From contig NZ_CP122539.1 in the NCBI RefSeq assembly GCF_029853675.1, positions 1,109,001 to 1,173,000 on the forward strand: a stretch of DNA of 64,000 bases. The letters are read 5' to 3'. Below are positions 44,793 through 53,316 of the stretch, one piece after another. The notes beneath the pieces are model-generated. The model searched no databases. It was not told the DNA's origin and saw nothing but the letters and a program-made list of their open reading frames with translations. How positions within the stretch are numbered: position 1 is the first letter of the stretch; each line of letters starts with the position of its first letter. The stretch comes from Tenacibaculum tangerinum. Its GTDB lineage: Bacteria; Bacteroidota; Bacteroidia; Flavobacteriales; Flavobacteriaceae. A program made the position numbers and the translations under genes.

Positions 44793-45806
44793 ACGTGAGT
44801 TCGGGATAGTTTATCCTATTCTTTGTAAGTTATCGATATTGATATTAGGTTTAGTTGGATAAAACGAATAAGCGATTAACCCTGCGACTAAATTTAAGAT
44901 AAAGTTATCGAAGCTTCTGTGTCTTGTATGCTCTATTTGACATACGTTTTTCAAAATATCATTCACACTTTCAATAACAGCCCTTTTTCTAAGCATAATT
45001 TTATCATAGATATGCATAAGAGTATTTTTCATATTCTTTCTAATTTTTGTAACCAAATGTATTCCATCTACAAAAAGCTGTTCAAACAGTTCTTTACCTA
45101 CATACCCTCTGTCGGCAAATATTTTTCCGAACACACGATTATGAAAGGCTTTATCTTTAAGTGGTTGCCTGTCATCTATATTACCTTGCGTAATTAAAAA
45201 GTCAACGATATCGCCCTTTTCATTGATAATAATATGAAGTTTAAAACCAAAGAACCACCCCATGGTTCCTTTCCCCTTTTTTTGCGGTGTTTTTAAAAAC
45301 TTTGTTCTGCTTTTCTCTTTTATAATGACATACTTTAATAGTGGTAGAATCTAAAAAGGAGATCCCTGTACATTGACCTAAACAGTGCATTTGAAGAAAC
45401 AGTATCATAGGCACTGAACAACGCTTTTTCAATTCAACAAATCGGTTATAGGAAACTAAATCTGGAAATTCTTTTGACAAGTGTTTGCTAACATATTCGA
45501 TATAAAAGTGTTTAAAACACCTAAAACCACTAAAATGGAAAAGCACCATAATTGTGATTATTTCACTTTGGGTGAGTTTAGGCTTTCTTCGTCTAACTAT
45601 CTTTGAACAGGTTTCTAAAGCATTTTTATCAATAACTTGATTAATTTCGGTACAAAAATCATCAATTAAACAGAAAAATTCAGTAATTTTAAAATCAGAA
45701 ATCATAGTGGAAAATTTAGTTACACAATTAAAAATCAGTACTTTAATTTACTAAATTTTTCGCTTTTTTTCGTGTAATTAAAAAACTTTTTTATCCCGAA
45801 CTCACG
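44793..45806 (-). mobile_element. IS982-like insertion sequence
   Basis: 1014 bp. Perfect 15-bp terminal inverted repeats: CGTGAGTTCGGGATA at 44794-44808 and its complement at 45792-45806, with one extra A at the left. Flanked by 8-bp direct repeats TGATTACA. It carries one transposase on the minus strand. Confidence 0.88.
44811..45705 (-). pseudogene. IS982-family transposase, frame broken at an A7 run
   Basis: Two minus-strand frames overlap. The first (45241-45705) starts MISDFKITEFFCLIDDFC, typical of IS982 transposases, and contains the catalytic LDSTT block. The second (44811-45263) has KGTMGWFFGFKLH, an ADRGYVGKELFE aspartate block and the C-terminal glutamate region RKRAVIESVNDILK. 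The frames join at 45277-45283, where the minus strand reads A7 followed by G4. One A fewer restores NTAKKGKGTMGWFFGFK. The element is probably inactive, unless slippage on the A-run rescues it. Confidence 0.8.
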
Positions 45807-47207
45807 TGATTACAGTAAAATTCTAATTTGCATTGATGATATAGACCGAAAAAGTTCCGAACTTGATTTAAAAGAAGTATTTGGTTTTGTAAATAATCTT
45901 GTAGAAAATCTTAATGCAAAAATCTTACTTATCGCTAATGAAGATGAACTCAGAAAGGAAATAAATACTGACGACATAGACCATTACTCATTATTAAGAG
46001 AAAAGGTAATTGGTATTTCTGTAAGTTTTAACACTAATGTTTCTTCAACATTCGACAGAATTATTGAAGCAAAATATAAAACTGAAAATAAATCATATTT
46101 TGATTTTTTAACTGAGCATAAGAAAAACATAGTCAATAGAATTTCTCAAAATAAAGACAACCTTAGAAATTTATTATTCTTCTTAGAACATTTCAAAATA
46201 GTCTTTAACGAAACAAGTAATTATCTTTCAACAGAAAGCAAATTTGATACAATAAAAAAAGATGTACTAGAAGGTATTTTAAATTTCACTTTGCCAATAT
46301 CAATCGAGTACAAGATGGGAAAATTAAACACCTCGAATTTTTCTGAAATAAAGGAAATTTATCAAGGTTTTTCGTTTAAACTTTCGCAGTTAATTGGAAA
46401 TTCTAATAAAGAAGAAGCACCTAAAACTTACGCTGAATTATTTAAAGAAAAGTATTCGCCAGACGACAACGTCCAAAGAATATATTTTGAATCCATATTC
46501 AATTACATAACGGGAAAAACATCATTTAAAATTGTACAATTATCAGATGAATTAAATTTATTATACAAGTTTGAAGACAACACAATTCCCGAAAGAGAAA
46601 AGTTAATTTCAAAATTAAATTATTGGGATTGTGTGGATTTAAAGCACTCTGAATATCGCTCATTCACATCTTCTCTTTTAAAATATGTAGACAAAGGAGA
46701 GTTTTCTTTAGAACAATACCCTACTATATTTCACTATACGACTAGATTTAATAATCTACTTAATTACAATATTGAAAACCTCAAAAAAAGATTTAAAAAA
46801 GGAATACTTAAGGGTAAGAATAATTACCAATATGTCAGAAGTATTCATTTTCGACTATCAGTTGATAGAACAAGTGAATTTTATGATGATTTGACAGAAA
46901 TTGTTGAATACTGTGTGGAGATAAACAAAGGCATTAAAGAAGGTCAAGAATTAAAAGAATTGACTGATATATTTGATTTATTTTCATCTGACTTCAACGC
47001 TTATTTAGAAAAAGTTGAAGAGATGAATAACGAGTTTATGTTTACACCTTATTTCACAAAATATGATTTCAACAAAATTTGGAGAGTAATTAAAAAGCTG
47101 GATAATACACAAATTGTAAATTTCGGTTTCTATTTTGAGGGAAGGTATTTTAGCCCCCAATAAGTTCGGAGTACTATTTTAAATTTCAAATTAATACATT
47201 TGAAATT

Positions 47208-47519
47208 ATGAGATATAAGAAATGGACCTTAGAACAGAAGTTAGAAATATTAGCTAGTTCTGAAGAGATAGGTATAGTAGAAGCCTGTCGTAAATATAGT
47301 GTTAGTACTGGCACTTTCTATAGTTGGAAAAAGAAGTTTGAGTATAAAGGAGAAGCTGGATTGAAGGTTACCTACGATACCAAAAGTAAAGAGCTTAAAG
47401 CTGCAGAGGAAGAAAATCGTGTATTGCGAAAGTTACTTAGTGATAAAGAAATAGAACTAGAGGTACAGCGAGAACTCTTAAAAAAAAAGTTTGGGACATC
47501 AGATCCAAGAAAGATTTAG
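47208..47519 (+). CDS. IS3 transposase OrfA (helix-turn-helix)
   Basis: 103 residues. The HTH_Tnp_1 fold is seen in KWTLEQKLEILASSEE...VEACRKYSVSTGTFYSWKKKFEYKG, then a leucine-rich coiled coil (about 62-95) used for multimerisation. OrfA binds the terminal repeats. A -1 frameshift at 47483-47489 fuses it to OrfB. Confidence 0.92.
   Translation: MRYKKWTLEQKLEILASSEEIGIVEACRKYSVSTGTFYSWKKKFEYKGEAGLKVTYDTKSKELKAAEEENRVLRKLLSDKEIELEVQRELLKKKFGTSDPRKI
47483..47489 (+). promoter_or_regulatory. Programmed -1 frameshift site A AAA AAG
   Basis: The slippery heptamer A-AAA-AAG lies at the end of an A9 run, in the correct phase of orfA, 30 bases before the orfA stop. The -1 frame continues KKKVWDIRSKKDLV without a stop into orfB, so the fused OrfAB transposase can be made. 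Confidence 0.85.
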
Positions 47520-47569
47520 TAGATGTAACCTATGAAAAGCACAAGTGTAGCAAGACAAAAATTATAAAA

Positions 47570-48415
47570 ATGGTGGGTATTGTTGAGAGTAGTTATTATA
47601 GAGTTCCTAGCGGTGGCAAAAAAGGAAATAAGCCATCTAGAAAAACCTTTCACAATACAAAAGGTTTTGTGTCACAAGATGTCCTAGTAACTTCTATAAA
47701 GGAGATCTTACAGCACGAGTTTATAGATTGTGGATATCGATTAATGACTAGCTATTTGAATAGAGATGGTTACACTATCAACCATAAAAAGCTATACAGA
47801 ATTATGAAAGAAGAAGGATTGTTAAAGCTTTGCAACAGAATAGATAGAAGTGGTTCTGGACGTAAATTTGTAAAATTCAGAAAGGTTCAAACCAATAGAC
47901 CATTAGAATGCTTAGAAATGGATATAAAGATGGTTTGGATACCTAGTGAAGGCAAAAACGCTTACTTACTCTCTGTAATTGACGTTCACACACGCAGAAT
48001 ATTAAAGGATTATTTTTCATTTACTATTAAACAAAACAATGTAATAGCACTGCTATCAGAGTTATTTGAAGATTATGAATATCCTAATAACGTGGTCATT
48101 AGAAGTGATAATGGCAGTCAATTTATAGCAAAAAAAGTACGTGAATATTTAGGTTTAATCGGAGTCCAACAAGAGTTTACACATATTGCCACACCAGAAG
48201 AGAACGCACATATTGAAGCCTATCACGGCATATTAAAAAAAGAAGTTTTTAAAAGGTTCGATTATCAATACTTTGGTGAAATAGAACAGATACTAAAGCG
48301 TTACCTGAAATTTTATAACAATAGAAGACTTCACGGCCTATTGGGACGCATAACTCCAATGGAAAAATGGAATGCAGATGAACATCTAATTACTATGAAA
48401 AAATTAACAGCTTAA
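47570..48415 (+). CDS. IS3 transposase OrfB (DDE catalytic domain)
   Basis: 281 residues from the first ATG; the frame is open upstream to the frameshift site. The rve integrase core has all three acidic residues: LEMDIKMV (Asp), RSDNGSQF (Asp) and ENAHIEAYHG (Glu), plus the HGLLGRITPMEKW end. The HTH_21 domain (GYRLMTSYLNRDGY...NHKKLYRIMKEEGL) precedes it. Full catalytic set suggests an active element. Confidence 0.92.
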   Translation: MVGIVESSYYRVPSGGKKGNKPSRKTFHNTKGFVSQDVLVTSIKEILQHEFIDCGYRLMTSYLNRDGYTINHKKLYRIMKEEGLLKLCNRIDRSGSGRKFVKFRKVQTNRPLECLEMDIKMVWIPSEGKNAYLLSVIDVHTRRILKDYFSFTIKQNNVIALLSELFEDYEYPNNVVIRSDNGSQFIAKKVREYLGLIGVQQEFTHIATPEENAHIEAYHGILKKEVFKRFDYQYFGEIEQILKRYLKFYNNRRLHGLLGRITPMEKWNADEHLITMKKLTA

Positions 48416-48650
48416 CTAATAATCGAAATTTGAAAGATTACTCTTGTTTTATAGGGGTCAAAACAGGAAGGTATCGAATAAATGTTTTCGAAGGTATTTA
48501 CCCTGAAAAACAATTTTTAGAGAATCTAAATGAAAAAGTTGAGAATCTAATATTGAACAGAACTACTAACAAACTGAAAAAAGTAACCTTAGAGTTCTTT
48601 AGCAAGAAAATAAAAGAATCCATTGGAAACTTTCCTGAATAAAGTACTAA

Positions 48651-48846
48651 TGCCAACAATGTATAAAAAACATAGGGCATTTGTGCTAAACTGAAAGGTT
48701 TTTGCTTATTAACCAAGTCCGCTAAATATAAAATTTGGCGTTTATAGTAGAAAAGATAAAAGCAAAATATTTATATTTAGCTAAGTAACAAACCGAAACG
48801 AAAGTGCTTATCACCTGCCCTACGTTTCTTATACGAGACGTTACCA
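48651..48846 (+). repeat. attC-like site 6 (196 bp)
   Basis: R'' TGCCAAC, stem GTATAA / TTATAC, then AAACaTAGGGCA / TGCCCTAcGTTT with one A-C mismatch, spacer GAGAC, R' GTTACCA. The longest site of the array. Confidence 0.83.
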
Positions 48847-48851
48847 CACAT

Positions 48852-49763
48852 ATGAGAAAAACCAGTTTCATCATTTTAACTTTAGCTTTCAATTTAATGT
48901 TGAATGCTCAAAATATAGATTTTGGAAATTTTCCATCCGAAAACAATGATGAGAAACCTATTCTAACTTCTGACTTACTAAAGTCATTAAATTGGGAAAA
49001 ATTAAAAGAATTTAGTAAATCAAACGAAGGTCATTACACTTATGAAAGGAAAGACAGCTTATTAATAAAGTATGAATATGTTCAGCAAGGTCGAGTAGCT
49101 GATTTTAAAATAATAAGTTTTAACGATAAAGTATTAGAATATAGATCTCAAATATCGAATACGTCTAAAGAAACTAACACAAATTATTTTGACAAAAAAC
49201 TGTGGTTAGAATATGCTCATACTTATTTACCAAATCTTACAGATGGTTTGAAGTTGAGTATTAACGAACCTAAAAGAATTTTAAAAGCCTATTACGAACT
49301 ACTAGTAGTTGGAACTTATGATGAATATGGCTGGATTTGCGAATATTCAACAGTTGGAAGAGCAACTGACCGAAGAATGGCTGTTATCGAATTATTAGGT
49401 CGAGAAGAATTATTGTGGCAACTTCTGGAATATCCAAACGTACACGTTCAACTTTATGTTGCGGATGCATTAATTTATTCTGATTTTAGGGACAAACAAA
49501 TGATAGAGGAATATAAAGAAAATAGGAAATACAAAACTGCTCGTGAAATGATAAAGTATCTGAAAGACGAATTGTTGACCAAAGCAGAATGGGAAAAAAT
49601 ATATGAATTAAGAGATAGTAACCAAAAAGTAAGTACTTGTAAAAGCGGAACAGGGTCGTTTAAAATTTATGATAATAACACTTCCGAATTGTTAAGCGAG
49701 CAAGCTATTTCTGAAATTCCAAAAAGACATGAGGAATTGAGAGAATTAGGCTACTTGAGATAA
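48852..49763 (+). CDS. Cassette 7: hypothetical secreted protein
   Basis: 303 residues from the ATG at 48852; upstream codons lie inside the attC. Signal peptide ends near LMLNAQN. The mature protein is alpha/beta with a HEAT-like core (RRMAVIELLGREELLWQLLEYPNVHVQLYVADALIY) that resembles HEAT-repeat scaffolds. No enzyme motif seen. Cassette start GTTACCACAC and end GTGTGGTAAC are complementary. Confidence 0.65.
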   Translation: MRKTSFIILTLAFNLMLNAQNIDFGNFPSENNDEKPILTSDLLKSLNWEKLKEFSKSNEGHYTYERKDSLLIKYEYVQQGRVADFKIISFNDKVLEYRSQISNTSKETNTNYFDKKLWLEYAHTYLPNLTDGLKLSINEPKRILKAYYELLVVGTYDEYGWICEYSTVGRATDRRMAVIELLGREELLWQLLEYPNVHVQLYVADALIYSDFRDKQMIEEYKENRKYKTAREMIKYLKDELLTKAEWEKIYELRDSNQKVSTCKSGTGSFKIYDNNTSELLSEQAISEIPKRHEELRELGYLR

Positions 49764-49771
49764 AATACGTG

Positions 49772-49903
49772 TGGTAACAACGTATATAAAAAATAGCGGC
49801 TTAATTGCCTAACACAAAGTAATTTTATAAATTTAAGGTCAATATAAAACCGAAAAGTTAGTACTTAAAAATCCGCTACTTTTCATATACAAGACCGTTA
49901 CCT
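49772..49903 (+). repeat. attC-like site 7 (132 bp)
   Basis: R'' TGGTAAC, stem GTATAT / ATATAC, then AAAAaTAGCGG / CCGCTAcTTTT with one A-C mismatch, R' GTTACCT. Confidence 0.87.
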
Positions 49904-49921
49904 GCAATTTAAAAAAAGACA

Positions 49922-50602
49922 ATGAAGAAAAAAATACCAATCGGATCAAGAAAAATTCTTGACCAAGTATCATCTGGCAACAATGGGCTTTTCGAAGCTG
50001 AATTTACAGAAGATTGCGTTATAAGATTCAAGGATTCTGATTCTGAAAGTGATTTTTTCTTCGAAATTCAGAAAATTAACGCAGCTCAAGGAAATAATAT
50101 AGTTTCGTATACCATAAGATATAAACCTTCTAATGAGGAAACTTTATCACCACATCACACGAGTGTTAACCTTTCTAATTTCAGAGGTCATTTCGACAAG
50201 TGGAAAAAATTATTAATTGAAGCCAATAAAGAAAGTCCATTATTCGATGATGTATTTACACAATCTTACTATGATGAATTAGAGCCAAAATTTGAGATAT
50301 TAGATGAAGATGCGGAAATAAAACCATACTCAATTGAACAACAACAAAGAATAGTTGAATTCCTTGATAAAGCACAAAAAATATTAAACCGTCAAAAGAG
50401 AAAAAATGACCCAGAAATAAAAGAAGCTTCGGAATTAATAAAGGAAACTAAAGCTAATATTTCTAAATCTACAAAGAAAAAAGTAGTTAAGAATATCCGA
50501 AAGATTATTGCAAAGGGTTTTAAGGCTGGACTTGAAATTGGACAAAAATTGCTAATTGAATTTACAACTGAATTAGCTAAAAAATTAATAATGGGTGGAT
50601 AA
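49922..50602 (+). CDS. Cassette 8: hypothetical cytoplasmic protein
   Basis: 226 residues, no signal peptide. The N-terminal half is beta-rich and acidic; the C-terminal third is a lysine-rich helical segment (KKKVVKNIRKIIAKGFKAGLEIGQKLLIEFTTELAKKLI) that is strongly amphipathic and could associate with membranes or nucleic acid. Cassette start GTTACCTGCA and end TGCAGGTAAC match over ten bases. No family recognised. Confidence 0.65.
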   Translation: MKKKIPIGSRKILDQVSSGNNGLFEAEFTEDCVIRFKDSDSESDFFFEIQKINAAQGNNIVSYTIRYKPSNEETLSPHHTSVNLSNFRGHFDKWKKLLIEANKESPLFDDVFTQSYYDELEPKFEILDEDAEIKPYSIEQQQRIVEFLDKAQKILNRQKRKNDPEIKEASELIKETKANISKSTKKKVVKNIRKIIAKGFKAGLEIGQKLLIEFTTELAKKLIMGG

Positions 50603-50610
50603 AAAACTGC

Positions 50611-50743
50611 AGGTAACAATGCATAACCGCAATTACGGCGGATTCGACTACGTGCGAATCCACTCGGAATTGCTAACGTCAGTGCTTAACCGAAAATCAT
50701 TAACTTTAATCCCGTAACTGACGGTTATACGAGACCGTTGTGC
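50611..50743 (+). repeat. attC-like site 8 (133 bp)
   Basis: R'' AGGTAAC, stem ATAACCG / CGGTTAT, then CAaTTACGG / CCGTAAcTG with one A-C mismatch, inner hairpin GGATTCG / CGAATCC (50640-50661), R' GTTGTGC. Confidence 0.88.
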
Positions 50744-50749
50744 ATAATT

Positions 50750-51373
50750 ATGAAAACAGTACTAAAATCAATCTTTCTGCTAATTATAAGCTTCTCGTGT
50801 TTTAGCCAAAACAGCGGAAATAAAAACTTGAATTTAGTATTTTATGATGTCTGTTCTGATAAAATAATTGAACCTGAATTTGAAGTTTTCTCAATGTCGG
50901 AATTGAATTATGATTACATTACAGTCTATAAGGAAATCGACGATTGGGTACTTCAATACACAACATCAATAAAAACCAAAAATGACACCATTAGAATTCC
51001 AAAAATTCTTTTTGCAGGTGGAAACGAATTACATTCAAAACTTTGGACTTATTTGAATTGCGAGAAGGTTTGCGATGGAAAAGAAACAGATTTTTATGAA
51101 AACGGAAATAAGCGGACTGAAGGAACGTATAAAAATGGGAAACCGATAGAAATCAAAGAGTACCGAGAAAACGGAACTTTAAGAGCTCAATACTTTTATG
51201 AAAATCTGACTCTTAACTATAGTCGTGTTGATTACTACGATGAAAATGGCGATTTGGAAGAATATCAAATTTATGAGAATAAAAAGAGGAAAACGATAAT
51301 CAAAACATTTGATAAAAACGGACAATTAACTGAAACGGAAACCGAAAAAAAATATATTGAACGGAATAAATAA
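50750..51373 (+). CDS. Cassette 9: secreted MORN/YwqK-like repeat protein
   Basis: 207 residues from the ATG at 50750; the TTG at 50738 lies inside R' and is rejected. Signal peptide ends at SCFSQ. From about residue 115 a series of MORN-like units is seen: DFYENGNKRTEGTYKNGKP, EYRENGTLRAQYFYENL, DYYDENGDLEEYQIYENKK. YwqK-type MORN proteins are listed as antitoxins or immunity proteins in some genomes, but that is not shown here. Cassette ends GTTGTGCAT and ATGCACAAC match. Confidence 0.7.
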   Translation: MKTVLKSIFLLIISFSCFSQNSGNKNLNLVFYDVCSDKIIEPEFEVFSMSELNYDYITVYKEIDDWVLQYTTSIKTKNDTIRIPKILFAGGNELHSKLWTYLNCEKVCDGKETDFYENGNKRTEGTYKNGKPIEIKEYRENGTLRAQYFYENLTLNYSRVDYYDENGDLEEYQIYENKKRKTIIKTFDKNGQLTETETEKKYIERNK

Positions 51374-51377
51374 CTAT

Positions 51378-51510
51378 GCACAACACCGGCTATAGTTCAT
51401 TGCTTCCAACTTTCCTTTCGGAAAGTCCTCGCAAATTTGCTATCTTCGGTTTACGGCGGAAAATCCTCGCGGATTTTCACGCAACGAAACCATAGCCAAA
51501 CACGTTGTGT
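51378..51510 (+). repeat. attC-like site 9 (133 bp)
   Basis: R'' GCACAAC, stem GGCTAT / ATAGCC, inner hairpin GAAAATCC / GGATTTTC (51459-51478), a second inner hairpin CTTTCC / GGAAAG, R' GTTGTGT. Confidence 0.87.
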
Positions 51511-51524
51511 TTAATTTGAAAAAA

Positions 51525-52268
51525 ATGAATTGGATAGTAATATTTAATAGATTATTTGAAATAATTAATAATCAAGGAAATGACGCTTATTATGGCGGAA
51601 CTCGATTCTTAACTGCAATACGAGAAGTTAATTATGGAACGCCTTCATATATGAATTATATAGAGCAAAGAAGAGCGGAAGGAAAAAGTACAAGTCGGAG
51701 AGATTACTATTTTGAATTATTAATGGAACAGCCAGAAAATGAAAGAATTCAAGTTGTCAATAGTATTCTGGATTCAATTGAACATATCGAAACAGAGAAA
51801 ACGGAAGCAATTCGAGCAATTGTAAACCCTGCACAAACTATAGTTGGACCAGAGGCTGTAATTCCTGCTGACTTATGGAATGCAGAAAGGCTAATGGAAT
51901 ATTTAGATAATTTAGACACTTCCATTAATGAAGAAAATTATGAATACACTTTAACATTGGCATATACTTGTTTAGAGGGGTTTTATAAATCATTTATAAG
52001 GGAAAAAATTCCTGCTCAAGCACATTTGAATGACTTAACACAAATGGCTGTTCAAATTAGAAATTATATTAGAACTCAATTGGATGCTAATGGAATCGCA
52101 TATCCCGAACAAACAGTTATTTTGATTTCTACAGTAACAAATGCTGTCTGTAATGCTCGAAATAATTTTAGTGATTCACACAGTGGAAATAGAGCCGAAA
52201 AATGGCTTGCTATTTATTTACGTGACAATGTAAATGCAATAGTAAAAATGATTTTAAATTTTATATAA
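51525..52268 (+). CDS. Cassette 10: protein with abortive-infection (Abi-C-like) C-terminus
   Basis: 247 residues from the ATG at 51525. The C-terminal half (TLAYTCLEGFYKSFIREKI...NAVCNARNNFSDSHSGNRAEKWLAIYLRDNVNAIVKMI) has the RN-x-x-SD-x-H-x-G pattern of the abortive-infection C-terminal (HEPN-like) domain. The N-terminal half (about 1-115) is unassigned. It may act against phage by RNA cleavage; this is inference. Cassette ends GTTGTGTTTA and TAAACACAAC match. Confidence 0.6.
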   Translation: MNWIVIFNRLFEIINNQGNDAYYGGTRFLTAIREVNYGTPSYMNYIEQRRAEGKSTSRRDYYFELLMEQPENERIQVVNSILDSIEHIETEKTEAIRAIVNPAQTIVGPEAVIPADLWNAERLMEYLDNLDTSINEENYEYTLTLAYTCLEGFYKSFIREKIPAQAHLNDLTQMAVQIRNYIRTQLDANGIAYPEQTVILISTVTNAVCNARNNFSDSHSGNRAEKWLAIYLRDNVNAIVKMILNFI

Positions 52269-52276
52269 AAAACTAA

Positions 52277-52406
52277 ACACAACCATGGCTATAAGTAATT
52301 GCTTTTTCTCGCCTACTTTGGAAATTCCGCAGGAATTTCCAACTCGGTGCGTACTTACAAAGTTGAGTGATAACCCACGCAACTACTCATAGCCGAGACG
52401 TTAGCA
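52277..52406 (+). repeat. attC-like site 10 (130 bp)
   Basis: R'' ACACAAC, stem GGCTAT / ATAGCC, then AGTAaTTGC / GCAAcTACT with one A-C mismatch, inner hairpin GGAAATTCC / GGAATTTCC (52320-52340), spacer GAGAC, R' GTTAGCA. Confidence 0.89.
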
Positions 52407-52423
52407 AACATTTGATAAAAACC

Positions 52424-53278
52424 GTGAAATATATTCAAATTCTCATATTAATTTTCATTTTTAGTTGTTCGAATAATAAAACCAATTCGAATGACCAAGA
52501 ATTTGATTCGCAGAAAATAGACACACTGAGATATGGATATAACGGATTTAATAATGGGCTACAACTGGACTTATTAAGTGATGGACGTTTTATTAACGAA
52601 AATTATCTATTCAGTTGCTTTGGTGGCGGAGAAAGGAAAAGAGTATTCGGAACATATAAAATGGACAGCCTGAAACTGACCTTGAATCCCGAAAGAATTG
52701 AATTTATTGAATATCCTGAGGATATGGAATTAAAACCGAAAACAACCAAAATAAATTATGGGATTGACTCATTAAAAATTAAAACGGAATTTCAAGTTGT
52801 AAAATGGGAAAATAATGAATATCTGTTTTCAGAATACTTTGATTTTGGTTGGAGCTTGGAAAAAGAAAATGACTATATCCGATTTGCGGACTATATAAAC
52901 AGTGGTTTAGAACCAGAAACGAGTGGAATGTATTTAGTTCGAAAAACCAAGGATTCAATTACGTCTGAATTTGATTTAAAACAAATACCTGAAAAATGGC
53001 AAAGTTATTTTTTAAAAGAACCTGTATCTGCGAAAATTAAATACATCAAAAAAGTTATTGACCCAAACGATGAAGAAAATATCTCTTGGTTAATAGAATT
53101 GGACAAAGGAAAAAATGACAGAATGAATAATAGGCTGACCTTGGAAACAAAAGATGGCGAGTTTTTTATCGAAGTCGATTCTGTTTTGACTAACAGAAGT
53201 TTTGGAATGACCTATATGTATGATTTTACACCAAAAAAATTCCCAATCGGAACTGAGTTAAGAACAAAATGGAAATAA
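52424..53278 (+). CDS. Cassette 11: hypothetical lipoprotein
   Basis: 284 residues from GTG at 52424, which places a normal signal (KYIQILILIFIFSC) at the N-terminus; upstream in-frame codons belong to the attC. Lipobox FSC, then a polar mature protein with GERKRVFGTYKMDSLKLTLNP and a C-terminal half rich in lysine. No family recognised. The cassette start GTTAGCA is not complementary to its terminal GCACAAC, so the end may have been exchanged or truncated. Confidence 0.6.
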   Translation: MKYIQILILIFIFSCSNNKTNSNDQEFDSQKIDTLRYGYNGFNNGLQLDLLSDGRFINENYLFSCFGGGERKRVFGTYKMDSLKLTLNPERIEFIEYPEDMELKPKTTKINYGIDSLKIKTEFQVVKWENNEYLFSEYFDFGWSLEKENDYIRFADYINSGLEPETSGMYLVRKTKDSITSEFDLKQIPEKWQSYFLKEPVSAKIKYIKKVIDPNDEENISWLIELDKGKNDRMNNRLTLETKDGEFFIEVDSVLTNRSFGMTYMYDFTPKKFPIGTELRTKWK

Positions 53279-53287
53279 AAGCACTAT

Positions 53288-53316
53288 GCACAACAATGTA
53301 TTATATTAATTACTTA
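53288..53316 (+). repeat. Truncated attC-like site 11 (left part only)
   Basis: GCACAACAATGTATTATATT resembles the left arm of sites 6 and 7 (AACAATGTATAAA), but no matching L' and R' boxes follow before the next gene, so the array ends in a partial site. Confidence 0.65.

Larger units (their letters stand above)
47149..48465 (+). mobile_element. IS3-family insertion sequence
   Basis: About 1317 bp. Imperfect inverted ends: TTTTAGCCCCCAATAA on the left and TTTTGACCCCTATAAA (complement) on the right. Flanked by direct repeats GGAAGGTAT at 47140-47148 and 48466-48474; the real duplication may be 6-9 bp, because the left end is ambiguous. It carries orfA and orfB with a canonical slippery sequence and appears intact. 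Confidence 0.82.
44417..48642 (+). pseudogene. Cassette 6: KAP-like P-loop ATPase, split by two insertion sequences
   Basis: Three exon-like pieces, 44417-44792, 45815-47148 and 48475-48642, add to 1878 bases and read as one open frame of 625 codons once both IS elements and one copy of each target duplication are removed. Walker A is GDYGIGKTH (25-33). Walker B, at the first junction, is ILICIDDIDR. This is the KAP/AAA-type NTPase layout (ATPase domain, then helical region), often found in phage-defence loci. Pieces 2 and 3 lack start codons, so the protein is inactive now. Cassette ends GTTGGCATTA and TAATGCCAAC still match, showing the IS elements entered the cassette. Confidence 0.88.

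Noticed and set aside
52367..52423. Longer start of cassette 11 gene, and likewise 43559, 41608, 48804, 50738 and 51507
   Set aside because: These in-frame extensions run through attC sequence. The later starts place signal peptides or usual N-termini at the beginning.
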